Shown piece by piece: positions 33,149 to 41,266 of a DNA stretch of 64,000 bases. Position 1 is the stretch's first letter. Each line of letters starts with the position of its first letter. Both the position numbers and the translations under genes were made by a program. The DNA is taken from contig NZ_MTQP01000040.1 in NCBI RefSeq assembly GCF_001984175.1, forward strand, positions 30,630 to 94,629, read 5' to 3'. This DNA comes from Saccharothrix sp. ALI-22-I (GTDB taxonomy: Bacteria; Actinomycetota; Actinomycetes; Mycobacteriales; Pseudonocardiaceae). The notes under the pieces were generated by a model, which was not told the origin of the DNA, did no database searches, and saw only the letters and a program-made list of their open reading frames with translations.

Positions 33149-33922
33149 ATGACGATCGAGCACGTCCCCGTCTCCGGTGAGGGCCGCCTGTGGACTGAGA
33201 AGTCCGGCGACGGAGCGCCCATGGTCCTGCTCCACGGGTCCGTCCACGACAGCCGCCTATGGGACAGCGTGTTCCCTGAACTCGCGCTCCACCGCACCGC
33301 GATCCGGTACGACGCGCGGGGCCTGGGACGATCGACGCTGCCGACCGCGCCGTTCAGCTACGAGGACGACCTCCTCGCGGTGCTCGACCACTTCGGCATC
33401 GAGCGCGCCGCACTGGTCGGGCTGAGCATGGGCGGCGAGGTCGCGCTCGACTTCACGTTGGAGCATCCCGAACGGGTGCGCTCGCTGACGCTCGTCGCGG
33501 CGTCGGCCGGCGGCCACGACTGGCCGCAGTCTCCTGAGCTGGACGCCTACACGGCGGCGAACCGGGGAAACGATCCCGACCGCCTGGCCGAGATGGAGCT
33601 CGCGGTATGGGCCCCGCTGGGCGACCGGGCACCGGGATACCCGGCGATCGCGACCATGGTCACCGAGAACGCCAAGGTGCAAGCGGTCGTCGAAAAGGGG
33701 CACATCCGCTTCCCAGAGGAAGATGCCGTCGAGCACCTTGAGCGGGTCAAGGTGCCGACCACCATCGTCGTCGGCGATCACGACCACCCGGAGATCGGTG
33801 TGATCGCCCGCCGACTCGCCGAGGGCATCCCCGGCGCGCGCCTGGAGATCGTGGCCGGGGCTGATCACTATCTGCCGCTGCGTACGCCGGAACGGCTCAC
33901 GGAAATCATTGTCCGTCAGTGA
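33149..33922 (+). CDS. Alpha/beta hydrolase
   Basis: This 257-residue protein from ATG 33149 shows the canonical fold. The oxyanion loop is VLLHGSVHDSRLWD, DARGLGRS follows, the nucleophile elbow is GLSMGG (VGLSMGGEVALDFT), the acid is in TIVVGDHDHPEIG and the His in AGADHYLPLRTPERL. It is the size and style of 3-oxoadipate enol-lactonase/haloperoxidase-like hydrolases; the substrate is unknown. It is cytosolic. It stands alone, flanked by IS-A on the left and an IS5 element that begins only 4 bp after its stop codon. Confidence 0.9.
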   Translation: MTIEHVPVSGEGRLWTEKSGDGAPMVLLHGSVHDSRLWDSVFPELALHRTAIRYDARGLGRSTLPTAPFSYEDDLLAVLDHFGIERAALVGLSMGGEVALDFTLEHPERVRSLTLVAASAGGHDWPQSPELDAYTAANRGNDPDRLAEMELAVWAPLGDRAPGYPAIATMVTENAKVQAVVEKGHIRFPEEDAVEHLERVKVPTTIVVGDHDHPEIGVIARRLAEGIPGARLEIVAGADHYLPLRTPERLTEIIVRQ

Positions 33923-33926
33923 GCTG

Positions 33927-34922
33927 TTCCGAGTTCCGGTTCGTGACGCTGTGTGATCTGGGCGTGCGCGGTGCGGCGATACCCTGAGAGCGCGGGTCCC
34001 TGGCACGAAGTGGTCCTCCTGCAGATCAACTTCACAGGGATCCCGCGCCGCTATGAGCGTCACATACACCGCCGTACTGGAAGTATCCGAGGACAGCGTT
34101 CTGTTCCTGTCCGCGCTGCTGTACGCCGAGCGTGTGCGGCGAGGTACCCGGAAGGGGACCCGCGCGTTGGGGACCTACAAGCAGGCCGTGCTGGTGCTGC
34201 GCTGGTACCTGGACGATACTCGGATGTCGGCTCTGGCCAGGGACAACGGCATCGCGGTGTCCACGGCGTATGACTACCGAGACGAGGGGATCGCGGTACT
34301 TGCCGCGTGCCGGCCGTCGCTACGCGGGGCGCTGTTGGCGGCCAAGGCCGCCGGCCACTCGCATGTGATCGTGGACGGCACTGATCCACACCGACCGGAT
34401 CGCCACCCCTGGCCCTACGACCGGGGTAGACCTGTGGTGGAGCGGCAAACACCACCAGCACGGCGGGAACATCCAGGTCGTCTCCGCCCCGGACGGGTGG
34501 CCGTTGTGGACCTCCGGTGTGCGACCCGGCCGCGAGCACGACACCAGCGCCGCCCGCGCTGACCCCGACCTGCTGGCCCGGATCACCGACTGGATCAGCG
34601 ATGGCGCCCTGGCGCTGGCGGACCTGGGCTACGAAGGCGAACCAGAGACCTTCACGATCCCGTTCAAGAAGCCGAAAGACGGGCAACTGTCCATCGACCA
34701 GCAGTCCTACAACGCCGTCCATGGCGCGCTGCGCTGCCTGGGCGAGCGAGCCAACTCGCTGCTCAAGACCACCTACAAGGCCCTCCGCCGCTACCGCGGC
34801 TGCCCGTGGCGCATCGGCAACATCGTCGCAGGCGCCCTGGTCCTGCTTCACCACGAACGCGGCCGCACCACATTACCCAACCAGAAGTTGATCACACAAC
34901 GCCACGAACGGTTACACGGAAA
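33927..34922 (+). mobile_element. IS5-family element with imperfect terminal repeats
   Basis: Left end TTCCGAGTTCCGGTTCGTGA then CGCTGTGTGATC; right end, on the other strand, TTTCCGTGTAACCGTTCGTG then GCGTTGTGTGATC. These give imperfect repeats of about 30 bp bounding about 1.0 kb. A lone right end of the same element is at 9051-9086. The encoded transposase is frameshifted. Confidence 0.75.
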
Positions 34923-34932
34923 CGGTCAGTGA
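34053..34932 (+). pseudogene. IS5-family transposase, frameshifted
   Basis: The N-terminal part (TYKQAVLVLRWYLDDTRMSA, DNGIAVSTAYDYRDEGIAVL, HVIVDGT) and the C-terminal part (IHTDRIATPGPTTGVDLWWS, LALADLGYEGEPETFTIPFK, NAVHGALRCLGERANSLLKT) are in different frames. They meet at about 34378 in the middle of VDGTLIHTDR, the first catalytic Asp motif. Two missing bases would explain it. Some IS5 groups use programmed frameshifting, but no slippery run is visible at this point, so inactivation is more likely. Confidence 0.75.
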
Positions 34933-34983
34933 CTCCATGCGGGTTCCGAGATCGGTGGCGAGGTTTTGACCTGATGCGGGGCG

Positions 34984-35011
34984 GGCCCTGATCACCGTGT
35001 TGATCAGGGCC
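34984..35011. terminator. Hairpin downstream of the AIM24-family gene
   Basis: A perfect 11-bp stem (GGCCCTGATCA and TGATCAGGGCC) with a 6-nt loop lies 13 bp beyond the leftward stop codon at 35025. Confidence 0.75.
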
Positions 35012-35024
35012 GACCTGGTGCACC

Positions 35025-35696
35025 TCACTGCTTCGGCGGTGCCGGGTGTCCTTCCGAGGCCTGCACGACGACGACGCCCTGGCCTGACAGCGCGAGCTGG
35101 TACGCCTCACCCGAGCCGCGCCCGATAACGGCGCCGAGCTTGGCGGTCCTGCGGATCGAGGACCGCAGCGAGGTGGACCACAGGACGGCGGACTGCATGT
35201 CGACGAACGTCGGCACGTCCACGTTCAGCACGACCGGCGTCCCGAAGGCGGTGACGGCGAGTGCCCCGGTGCCCGTGAACGTCGTGTTGAACAGGCCGCC
35301 GCTGAACATCGACGCGCCCTCGACGCGGTTGATGTCCCACCTGAGCGTGCTCTCGAACGCGAGCACGTTCTTGCCGTTGACGGTCACGCCCTCGTTCTCC
35401 AGGTAGAGCACGAACACCTCGTCGGCGTCTTGGGCGAGGAACACGTCCCCGCTGCCGGACACCTTCATCAGCCACATGCCCTCGCCGGTGAGGGCCTTCT
35501 TGAACAGCTTGCCCAGACTGCCGCTGCCCTCGTAGGCGAAATCGACATCGCCCTGGTAGGCGACCATCGACCCCTGCTTGGCGAAGAAGAACCCGCCGCT
35601 GCCGGTGAGGTCCACCTTGAGCATGCGGTCGTTCTGCAGTTGGAAGCTACCGGGCTCGCCGGCACGCTCGGCGTGGTCGAACAGTGAGCTGCGCAT
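35025..35696 (-). CDS. AIM24 family protein (TIGR00266 type)
   Basis: This 223-residue protein from ATG 35696. It is a beta-rich jelly-roll-like fold, with FQLQNDRMLKVDLTGSGGFF, AKQGSMVAYQGDVDFAYEGS, GSGDVFLAQDADEVFVLYLE, NVLAFESTLRWDINRVEG, SGGLFNTTFTGTGALAVTAF and QSAVLWSTSLRS. Bacterial AIM24-like proteins are soluble and poorly understood; the yeast namesake affects mitochondrial inner-membrane organisation. Length and motif order are normal. It is monocistronic with its own terminator. The upstream in-frame extension to 35909 lacks conservation. Confidence 0.85.
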   Translation of the reverse strand: MRSSLFDHAERAGEPGSFQLQNDRMLKVDLTGSGGFFFAKQGSMVAYQGDVDFAYEGSGSLGKLFKKALTGEGMWLMKVSGSGDVFLAQDADEVFVLYLENEGVTVNGKNVLAFESTLRWDINRVEGASMFSGGLFNTTFTGTGALAVTAFGTPVVLNVDVPTFVDMQSAVLWSTSLRSSIRRTAKLGAVIGRGSGEAYQLALSGQGVVVVQASEGHPAPPKQ

Positions 35697-36099
35697 GCCC
35701 CGATAGTGCAGGTGATCACCGGTGGACGCACCCACACCAGCCGGGACCGCCGTGCGCGTCACTTGCCGGAGACCCGACCTCGTCGCCCTCGACGACGCCG
35801 ACCACGTCCCGATCCTGGACATCTCATGCTCGAGCGGCCCACTCCGTCGATCTGACCAGGCTGCTGCTCGCCCTCGCCATCCTGCCCACTGCTGTGGCTG
35901 TCTGACCAAATCGGGCGCATCAACACAACGGCCTGCACGGACACGTTGAGATCCGCCGGCCGTAACGGCTCATTCTCATCGGACGATCAACAGATGGTTC
36001 CGGTGCTGCGCGACATCTTCGACAGGTTCGGGTCGATGACTGCCGCGGTTCGCGACCAACCGACTCCGACCGCACGCAGCACGCCAACCGGGGTGGAGA
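35697..36099. other. Intergenic region without a supported gene
   Basis: About 400 bp upstream of the AIM24 gene. It should contain that gene's promoter. Short frames on both strands show no recognisable motif. Confidence 0.4.
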
Positions 36100-36146
36100 T
36101 TGAGCCGCTACGTCGTTGTCGACGTCGAAACGACCGGGTTGGATCG
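36100..36146 (+). pseudogene. DEDD-type 3'-5' exonuclease N-terminal stub
   Basis: A TTG-initiated frame reads SRYVVVDVETTGLD, the Exo I motif (D-x-E-T-T-G) of DnaQ/polymerase-III-epsilon-like exonucleases. It is cut after about 15 codons by the IS-B end at 36147. No continuation is found beyond the other end of IS-B (37396), where IS-C sequence follows directly. Very short, so the call rests on one strong motif. Confidence 0.5.
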
Positions 36147-37396
36147 TGTACTTGCCGAAAATGTCATCCGTGCAGGTCAGGCGGCATGGTGGTACTCGTT
36201 GAGGATGCCGCCCAACCGTTGTCGTCGGCGGATGTCGAGGTCGGTGATCTGGGTTTGGTCGGTGATCGGTGGTGGCAGCGCGTGTAGTGGTCGTGCGTTG
36301 GCGATGCCCTGGTGGGGCCGGTGCGAGTTGTAGAACTGCTCGTACTCGCGCAGGGCGTGCAGCAGGTGCCGTTGGTTCCAGATCAGCGTGCGGTCGAGGA
36401 GTTCGTGGCGGCAGCTCTGGATCCATCTCTCCATGATCGCGTTCATCCGCGGGATCCGGACACCGCTGAGAACGACCGAGATACCCGCGTCGGCGAGGAC
36501 GGCGTCGAACAGGGCAGGGAACTTCCCGTCTCGATCGCGGATCAGGAACCGCACGCAGGTACCCGCGTCCTCGAGGTCCATGACGAGGTTCTTCGCGGCC
36601 TGGGCGACCCAGGCCACGGTCGGGTGCGCGGTGGCACCCAGGATGCGGATCCGTCGGCTGGTGTGCTCGATGACCGCGAGTACGTAGAGGCGGGTGCCGC
36701 TCGACGTGCAGGTCTCGAAGAAGTCGCAGGCCAGTAGCGCGTCGGCCTGCGAGCGGAGGACGGCCGACCAGGTCGTCGTGGTCCGCTCGGTCGTCGGATC
36801 TATTCCGGCGTCCTTGAGGATCTGCCACACCGTGGACGCGGCGACCCTGATACCGAGCACGAGGAGTTCGCCGTGGATCCGGCGGTAGCCCCAGGTGGGG
36901 TTGTCCCGCGCCAGACGCAGCACCAGGAGTCGAATCGAGCGGACGGTGCGTGGACGGCCGGGCCGCTGGGGACGGGATCTGATCGCGTGGTGTCGTGCGA
37001 TGAGGTCCCGGTGCCACCGCAGCACTGTCTCCGGGCGCATCAGCAATCGGAGCCGACGAAGCGCGTCGACCGGAAGTCGGTGCAACAGCGCCGCGAGGAA
37101 CGCCCGATCGGCGGGAGAGAACCGTGGGCGGGTGTTGCCCAGTTGGCGTTCCAGGATGGTGATCTGGTGCCGCAGCGCCAGGATCTCCACGTCCTTGTCC
37201 CGATCGCTCATGGGCAGCAGGCGCAGCAACGCGAACGCGTTGGTCACGCTCAGGTAGGCCAGTCGGAGCAGCATGGCCGGTCATCATGCCGCGTCAGTCG
37301 ACGTCGTCGCGGACCTCCGGCCGCACCCACGAGCACTTCGACCCCTCACGCTACGCACGGCTTCGACCTGCATGGATGGAGTTGTCGGCAGGCACA
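36147..37396 (-). mobile_element. IS-B, apparently intact
   Basis: Ends TGTACTTGCCGAAAATGTCA (36147 onward) and, reading the other strand from 37396, TGTGCCTGCCGACAACTCCA, both continuing to CATCC-TGCAGGTC, form imperfect repeats of about 32 bp. The element is 1.25 kb with an intact transposase on the minus strand. Relics of the same element lie at 31392-31653 and 44075-44215. Confidence 0.85.
36177..37274 (-). CDS. IS-B integrase-core transposase
   Basis: This 365-residue DDE transposase has a coiled-coil-like N-terminal region (DKDVEILALRHQITILERQL) and an HTH (NPTWGYRRIHGELLVLGIRV, AASTVWQILKDAG). The catalytic residues are in LLACDFFETCTSSGTRLYVL (Asp), IRDRDGKFPALFDAVLADAG (Asp) and MNAIMERWIQSCRHELLDRT (Glu), and the C-terminus is FYNSHRPHQGIANARPL. 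No frameshift or stop is seen, so this may be the active copy. It inserted next to, or deleted into, an exonuclease gene on one side and IS-C on the other. Confidence 0.88.
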   Translation of the reverse strand: MLLRLAYLSVTNAFALLRLLPMSDRDKDVEILALRHQITILERQLGNTRPRFSPADRAFLAALLHRLPVDALRRLRLLMRPETVLRWHRDLIARHHAIRSRPQRPGRPRTVRSIRLLVLRLARDNPTWGYRRIHGELLVLGIRVAASTVWQILKDAGIDPTTERTTTTWSAVLRSQADALLACDFFETCTSSGTRLYVLAVIEHTSRRIRILGATAHPTVAWVAQAAKNLVMDLEDAGTCVRFLIRDRDGKFPALFDAVLADAGISVVLSGVRIPRMNAIMERWIQSCRHELLDRTLIWNQRHLLHALREYEQFYNSHRPHQGIANARPLHALPPPITDQTQITDLDIRRRQRLGGILNEYHHAA

Positions 37397-38046
37397 GCGT
37401 AGAGCCTTCGACCGAGCACGGTGTCGAGGTGGAGGAAGTCCGCCGCGATGATGCTGTCGGCTTGGGCGGTGAGGAACTCCCGCCAGGTCGGGCCGCAGCG
37501 GCGTGGTGCCGGGTCGATGCCCGCGTCATGCAGGATCTGCCAGACCGTCGAGGGTGCGATGTGGGTGGCCGAGTCGGGTCAGTTCGCCCTGGATCCGCCG
37601 GTGACCCCATCGGGGGTTCTCCTGGGCGAGCCGCAGTACGAGCGACTTGGTCGCGACTCGTGTCGGTGGGCGTCCGGTGCGTCGACGCGCGGAGTAGTCC
37701 CACCGACGAGCCACAAATCTGCGGTGCCAGGCGAGCAGGGTGCCCGGCGTGACCGGGAAGACCTCTGGCCATCGTCGACGGTCCACCAGCCCGGAGAGGG
37801 CGGCGAACCAGAACCGATCCGCGGGCTCGTAGCGGACCGGGCCCGCGAGTTGCCGACGGAGTACCGCGTTCTCGTGGCGCAGCACAAGCAGCTCGGCTTC
37901 CTTCGCCGCCTCGCCGCGCAGCAGCACCGCCGGAACGGACAGCAACCTCCGGGTCACCTTGTACAGCAGGGACACGATCACCCGGACATGGTCTCAACAC
38001 GGTGAGACCCCGCTCCACCAGCGACGACGACTTTTCGAGCGGCACA
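37397..38046 (-). mobile_element. IS-C copy truncated by IS-B
   Basis: The right end (TGTGCCGCTCGAAAAGTC read from 38046 on the minus strand) is intact. The transposase begins MIVSLLYKVTRRLLSVPAVL and keeps the first 150 codons open. A frameshift in RLGHPH...IAPSTVWQILHDAG follows near 37560. After IIAADFLHLDTVLG the element ends at the IS-B boundary, so the catalytic core past the first Asp is gone. Confidence 0.82.
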
Positions 38047-38205
38047 CCCTGGTCAAGCCCAAGCAGGCGACGCCCGGCTCCAAGCACAACCGGCGGGAGG
38101 TGGCCGTCACCACAGGCACCCGAAGTCGAAGGGCGGCGTAGGGTTTGCCATTTGCAACGGAGCGGCGTTGTGCATGCGGTGCAACGGAAAGAAGTCGAAC
38201 CACAC

Positions 38206-38481
38206 ATGAGCGACGAGAAAACGGGTGTCTTCACCACCCACCACGTGCTCGACGGCACGCCTGTAATGCGGGTCTACCACGACGAAGACGGCGACTGGCA
38301 GTTCATGCCGCTGCTCGAGGTGACCGAGGAAGACGGCCGGCTGGTGGGCGTCGACCACCTGCTGGCCGCCGACCCGACCCTGCGGGCCCTGCTGGACCTG
38401 CCGATGGGCTGGTACGCCTTCCGCGACTCGGTCGACGAGTCCTGGTCGCGGGCGGAGATGACCGACGACATGTGGTCGTGA
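38206..38481 (+). CDS. Uncharacterised 91-aa protein
   Basis: I do not recognise the family with certainty. The product from ATG 38206 is 91 residues, acidic and soluble (VFTTHHVLDGTPVMRVYHDE, DGDWQFMPLLEVTEEDGRLV, LDLPMGWYAFRDSVDESWSR). The VYHDEDGDWQF wording recalls small immunity-like or DUF2185-type proteins, but that is only a resemblance. The frame and codon bias look genuine, and a terminator hairpin follows 25 bp after the stop. The region before it is an IS-C end. Confidence 0.68.
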   Translation: MSDEKTGVFTTHHVLDGTPVMRVYHDEDGDWQFMPLLEVTEEDGRLVGVDHLLAADPTLRALLDLPMGWYAFRDSVDESWSRAEMTDDMWS

Positions 38482-38505
38482 GCGACGAGGGACGCTGAAC
38501 CCAGG

Positions 38506-38541
38506 GGGTCTGTGGAGGCTCATACTGGCCTCCGCAGACCC
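38506..38541. terminator. Hairpin after the 91-aa gene
   Basis: A 14-bp stem (GGGTCTGTGGAGGC and GCCTCCGCAGACCC) with one G-T wobble and an 8-nt loop, 25 bp downstream of the stop codon. Confidence 0.75.
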
Positions 38542-39419
38542 GTGCGACGCCTGCGGTGGCCGACCTCGACGACGCGTGGGCTCGGTGACCTGCAATGCAG
38601 CCCCGGCAGGCCGTGGCGGGCGTCCTGGGTGACTTGGACAACTCGTGCCGCGTGAACTGGCGGAACGGTCAGGATGTGCCCCAAGGTGCATAGCGAATGC
38701 ACTGGCGATTGCCCGCGGGAGCTTCAGGGCGGGGCGCGGTCAGCCCATATTCGGGAGGTGGCGGTGAGCCGGCGACTCTTGGTAATTGGTAGTTCCAACA
38801 GTAGTCACCGGCGGCGTCTTCGCTCATCTTCGTCCAACTCGATCCCAAATGTTGAACGGCCCACGCGCTGACACGGTCGCCTTCCTCAGGCTGGCCGCGT
38901 ACCCCAAACGCCACGGTGGACCTGGAGGTCGGCGTCCCGGCTGGCACGACTGCCGTGCGGTCGTGCGTGGACGGCGTCGCGGTCGCCTGCCTGACGTTGT
39001 CGGCGGTGCACTGGGGCAGTGCCGGAAGGTGGCGGCTCCGGTCGTGACGTGACCATCCACGATGGACCACTCGGTGGAGGTGCACGCGGCCTTCGGAGCG
39101 AACCACCCCGCTCGCCCGGGAAATGACACGCACACCGACCTAACCGGCTGCGCGATGACCGAACCACCTCCCGTTCGCACGGGAAAGGCCCGGTGTTCAG
39201 TTGTAGCCCTGCTCGCTCGTGCTTGCGGACCACCTCCTCTCGCGCAGGGACGACAACAGCGCGGTACGCGGCACGACGCTCATCGCCGGCCACTGCCGCA
39301 TGCGCGGGGCCGAGGCTTCGTGAAGTGCGGTTCAAGTAGCGGGTGACTGGGCGGAAGTTGCCTGGGCGCCTCCGTACCGTGCCTGGCACCGCGACTCCCA
39401 GCCGAACAGCTCATTTTGA
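38542..39419. other. About 880 bp without a supported gene
   Basis: Several overlapping frames exist on both strands, none with a recognisable domain or a convincing start. The codon-position bias expected of real genes here is not obvious. It may be decayed sequence bordering the dnaE2 fragment. Confidence 0.45.
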
Positions 39420-39873
39420 TTATGCTGCCAGGTGGTGGTGTTGACGCGGGCGCGGTGGATGGTCACGCCGTGGCGGCGGGCGTCGGCGACCAGCGATTGG
39501 GGTGTGTAGAAGCCCATGGGTTGGGCGCGGAGCAGAGCGGCGCAGAGCGGCGCAGAACGCGGCCGGGTGGTAGCACTTGAGCCAGGCGCTGGTGAACACC
39601 AGGTGTGCGAACGCCAGCGCGTGGCTCTGGGGGAAGCCGTAGCCGCTGAAGGACTGGACCTGGAGGAAGACCTTGTCCGCGAGTTCGCCGTGGATGCCGT
39701 TGGCGGCGGCGCCGCGGTAGAGCCGGTCCCGCAGCCGGTCCATCTTGGACAGTGCGCGTTTCGACCCCATCGCCCGGCGCAGTTCGTCGGCCTCGCCGGG
39801 GCTGAACCCGGCCGCGTCGATGGCGATCTGCATGACCTGTTCCTGGAACAGCGGCACGCCGAGGGTTTTGTCC
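39420..39873 (-). pseudogene. dnaE2: Error-prone DNA polymerase DnaE2 internal fragment
   Basis: Minus-strand translation gives KTLGVPLFQEQVMQIAIDAA, SPGEADELRRAMGSKRALSK, FLQVQSFSGYGFPQSHALAF and HLVFTSAWLKCYHPAAFCAA. In the next frame it gives LLRAQPMGFYTPQSLVADAR and RHGVTIHRARVN. This is the fingers/thumb-side part of DnaE2 (ImuC), the SOS mutagenesis polymerase. The frame is broken by a perfect 10-bp tandem duplication at 39534-39553 (+10 bases). The upstream part is cut at 39874 by IS-A; the C-terminal third is missing. Only about 150 of more than 1000 codons remain. Confidence 0.82.
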
Positions 39874-41066
39874 TGTGGGGTGTCAGAACTCTGCACTGGG
39901 ATGCTGAGCTGCGACGATCGCGCACGCTGGACCTCCAGGGCATGATCATGAGGTGTGGCGTTACGACTGCTGTACCTGATCTTCGTCCGACTCGGTGACT
40001 GGCTGATTCTGCTCGGCCGGTCCTCTGCGGCCAAGGACGTGGAGTTGCTGGTACTGCGGCACGAAGTCGCCGTGCTACGCCGGACAAACCCCCGCCCGCG
40101 GCTGGAGTGGTCCGATCGCGCGGTGCTCGCCGCACTGGTGCGCCGTCTCCCCCGACTGCTGCGCGAGCACCGGTTGGTGACACCGGGAACCATCCTGCGA
40201 TGGCATCGGCGCCTGGTCGCGAGGAAGTGGACCTACCCGAAGCGGACCGGGCGCCCACCGGTCGACGACACCGTCGTGGCGTTGATCGAGCGAATGGCCC
40301 GGGAGAACGCCGGCTGGGGCTACCGACGTATCCAAGGTGAACTACTCAAACTCGGTCACCGGGTCGCCGCCTCAACCGTGCGTCGCGTGCTCAAGTGCCT
40401 GCGGATACCGCCCGCGCCCCGGCGCGACACCGACACCTCCTGGCGACGATTCCTCCGCGCGCAGGCCGCGAGCCTGCCGGCCTGCGACTTCTTCCACGTC
40501 GACTGTGCGGTCACCCTCAAGAGGGTCTACGTGCTCTTCGTGATGGAGGTCGCCACCCGCTACGTCCACATCCTTGGCACCACCACCAATCCCGACGGGC
40601 CCTGGACCACCCAACAAGCTCGCAACCTACTGATGGACCCGGGCGATCGGGCTGACGACTTCCGGTTCCTCATACGCGACCGGGCCGGCCAGTTCACCAC
40701 CTCGTTCGACGCCGTCCTCGCCGACGCCGGCATCAAGGTCGTGAAGATCCCGCCGCAGAGTCCGCGAGCAAACGCCCATGCCGAACGATTCGTCGGAACC
40801 ATCCGACGCGAAGCCACCGACCGACTGCTCATCATCAACGAACGCCACCTGAGATCAGTGCTCGACCGGTACGTGGCCCACTACAACCACCGCAGACCAC
40901 ACCAGGCCCTCCAACTCGCACCACCACGGCCGGAACATCCAGTCCCACAGCCGGGCCACACATCGATACGCCGCCGACCGATCGTCGGCGGCCTGATCAA
41001 CGAGTACGAACCCACAGCGGCCTAACCACAGGTCAGACCACGTGGCCGACTTTAGGCACCCCACAG
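39874..41066 (+). mobile_element. IS-A, apparently intact
   Basis: Ends CTGTGGGGTGTCAGAACTC (left) and, on the other strand from 41066, CTGTGGGGTGCCTAAAGTCG. The perfect inverted part is about 11 bp. The element is 1193 bp with one uninterrupted transposase. It interrupts the dnaE2 fragment. This is the reference copy for the truncated or mutated IS-A copies at 1, 3909, 4205, 31654 and 51341. Confidence 0.87.
39955..41025 (+). CDS. IS-A integrase-core transposase
   Basis: This 356-residue DDE transposase has [20 protein letters not shown], the [23 protein letters not shown], first Asp in [20 protein letters not shown], second in [20 protein letters not shown], Glu in [20 protein letters not shown] and C-terminal HYNHRRPHQALQ. 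It is open from start to stop. It belongs to the IS3/IS481-like integrase-core group that in actinomycetes is usually annotated simply as integrase core domain protein. It is the only IS-A copy in the window without a stop, frameshift or truncation. Confidence 0.88.
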   Translation: MALRLLYLIFVRLGDWLILLGRSSAAKDVELLVLRHEVAVLRRTNPRPRLEWSDRAVLAALVRRLPRLLREHRLVTPGTILRWHRRLVARKWTYPKRTGRPPVDDTVVALIERMARENAGWGYRRIQGELLKLGHRVAASTVRRVLKCLRIPPAPRRDTDTSWRRFLRAQAASLPACDFFHVDCAVTLKRVYVLFVMEVATRYVHILGTTTNPDGPWTTQQARNLLMDPGDRADDFRFLIRDRAGQFTTSFDAVLADAGIKVVKIPPQSPRANAHAERFVGTIRREATDRLLIINERHLRSVLDRYVAHYNHRRPHQALQLAPPRPEHPVPQPGHTSIRRRPIVGGLINEYEPTAA

Positions 41067-41221
41067 GTTCCGATGCCACCTGTTGAAGTTTCGACACGTC
41101 CTCGACGATTCGCTCGCGCTCGCCTTCCCGGTCCCTACCTGACGCTTTAACCAGCGCCTTTTCCTCATCGCTCACCACGACGCCGAGTAGCCGGAGGGAA
41201 TCTCGCCCTCCGGCCCTCACA

Positions 41222-41255
41222 GATCCGGACGTGAACCTCTCGATTCATCCGGCTC
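41222..41255 (-). ncRNA. Group II intron domain V
   Basis: An exact 34-nt domain V on the minus strand. It begins GAGCCGGAUG with the AGC catalytic triad, has a GAGA tetraloop in the middle (AAUCGAGAGGUU) and ends CACGUCCGGAUC. Size, triad and loop fit bacterial group II introns. Domain V binds the catalytic metals for splicing. Confidence 0.85.
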
Positions 41256-41266
41256 GTGCCGTCCAG

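Noticed and set aside
34053..34932. Programmed frameshifting in the IS5 transposase
   Set aside because: No A6/A7-type slippery heptamer or stimulatory hairpin is visible at the junction in VDGT/IHTDR; a 2-base loss explains it better.
38669..39389. Several 110-170 codon ORFs upstream of the dnaE2 fragment
   Set aside because: Overlapping frames on both strands, no motif, no ribosome-binding site, no clear codon bias.
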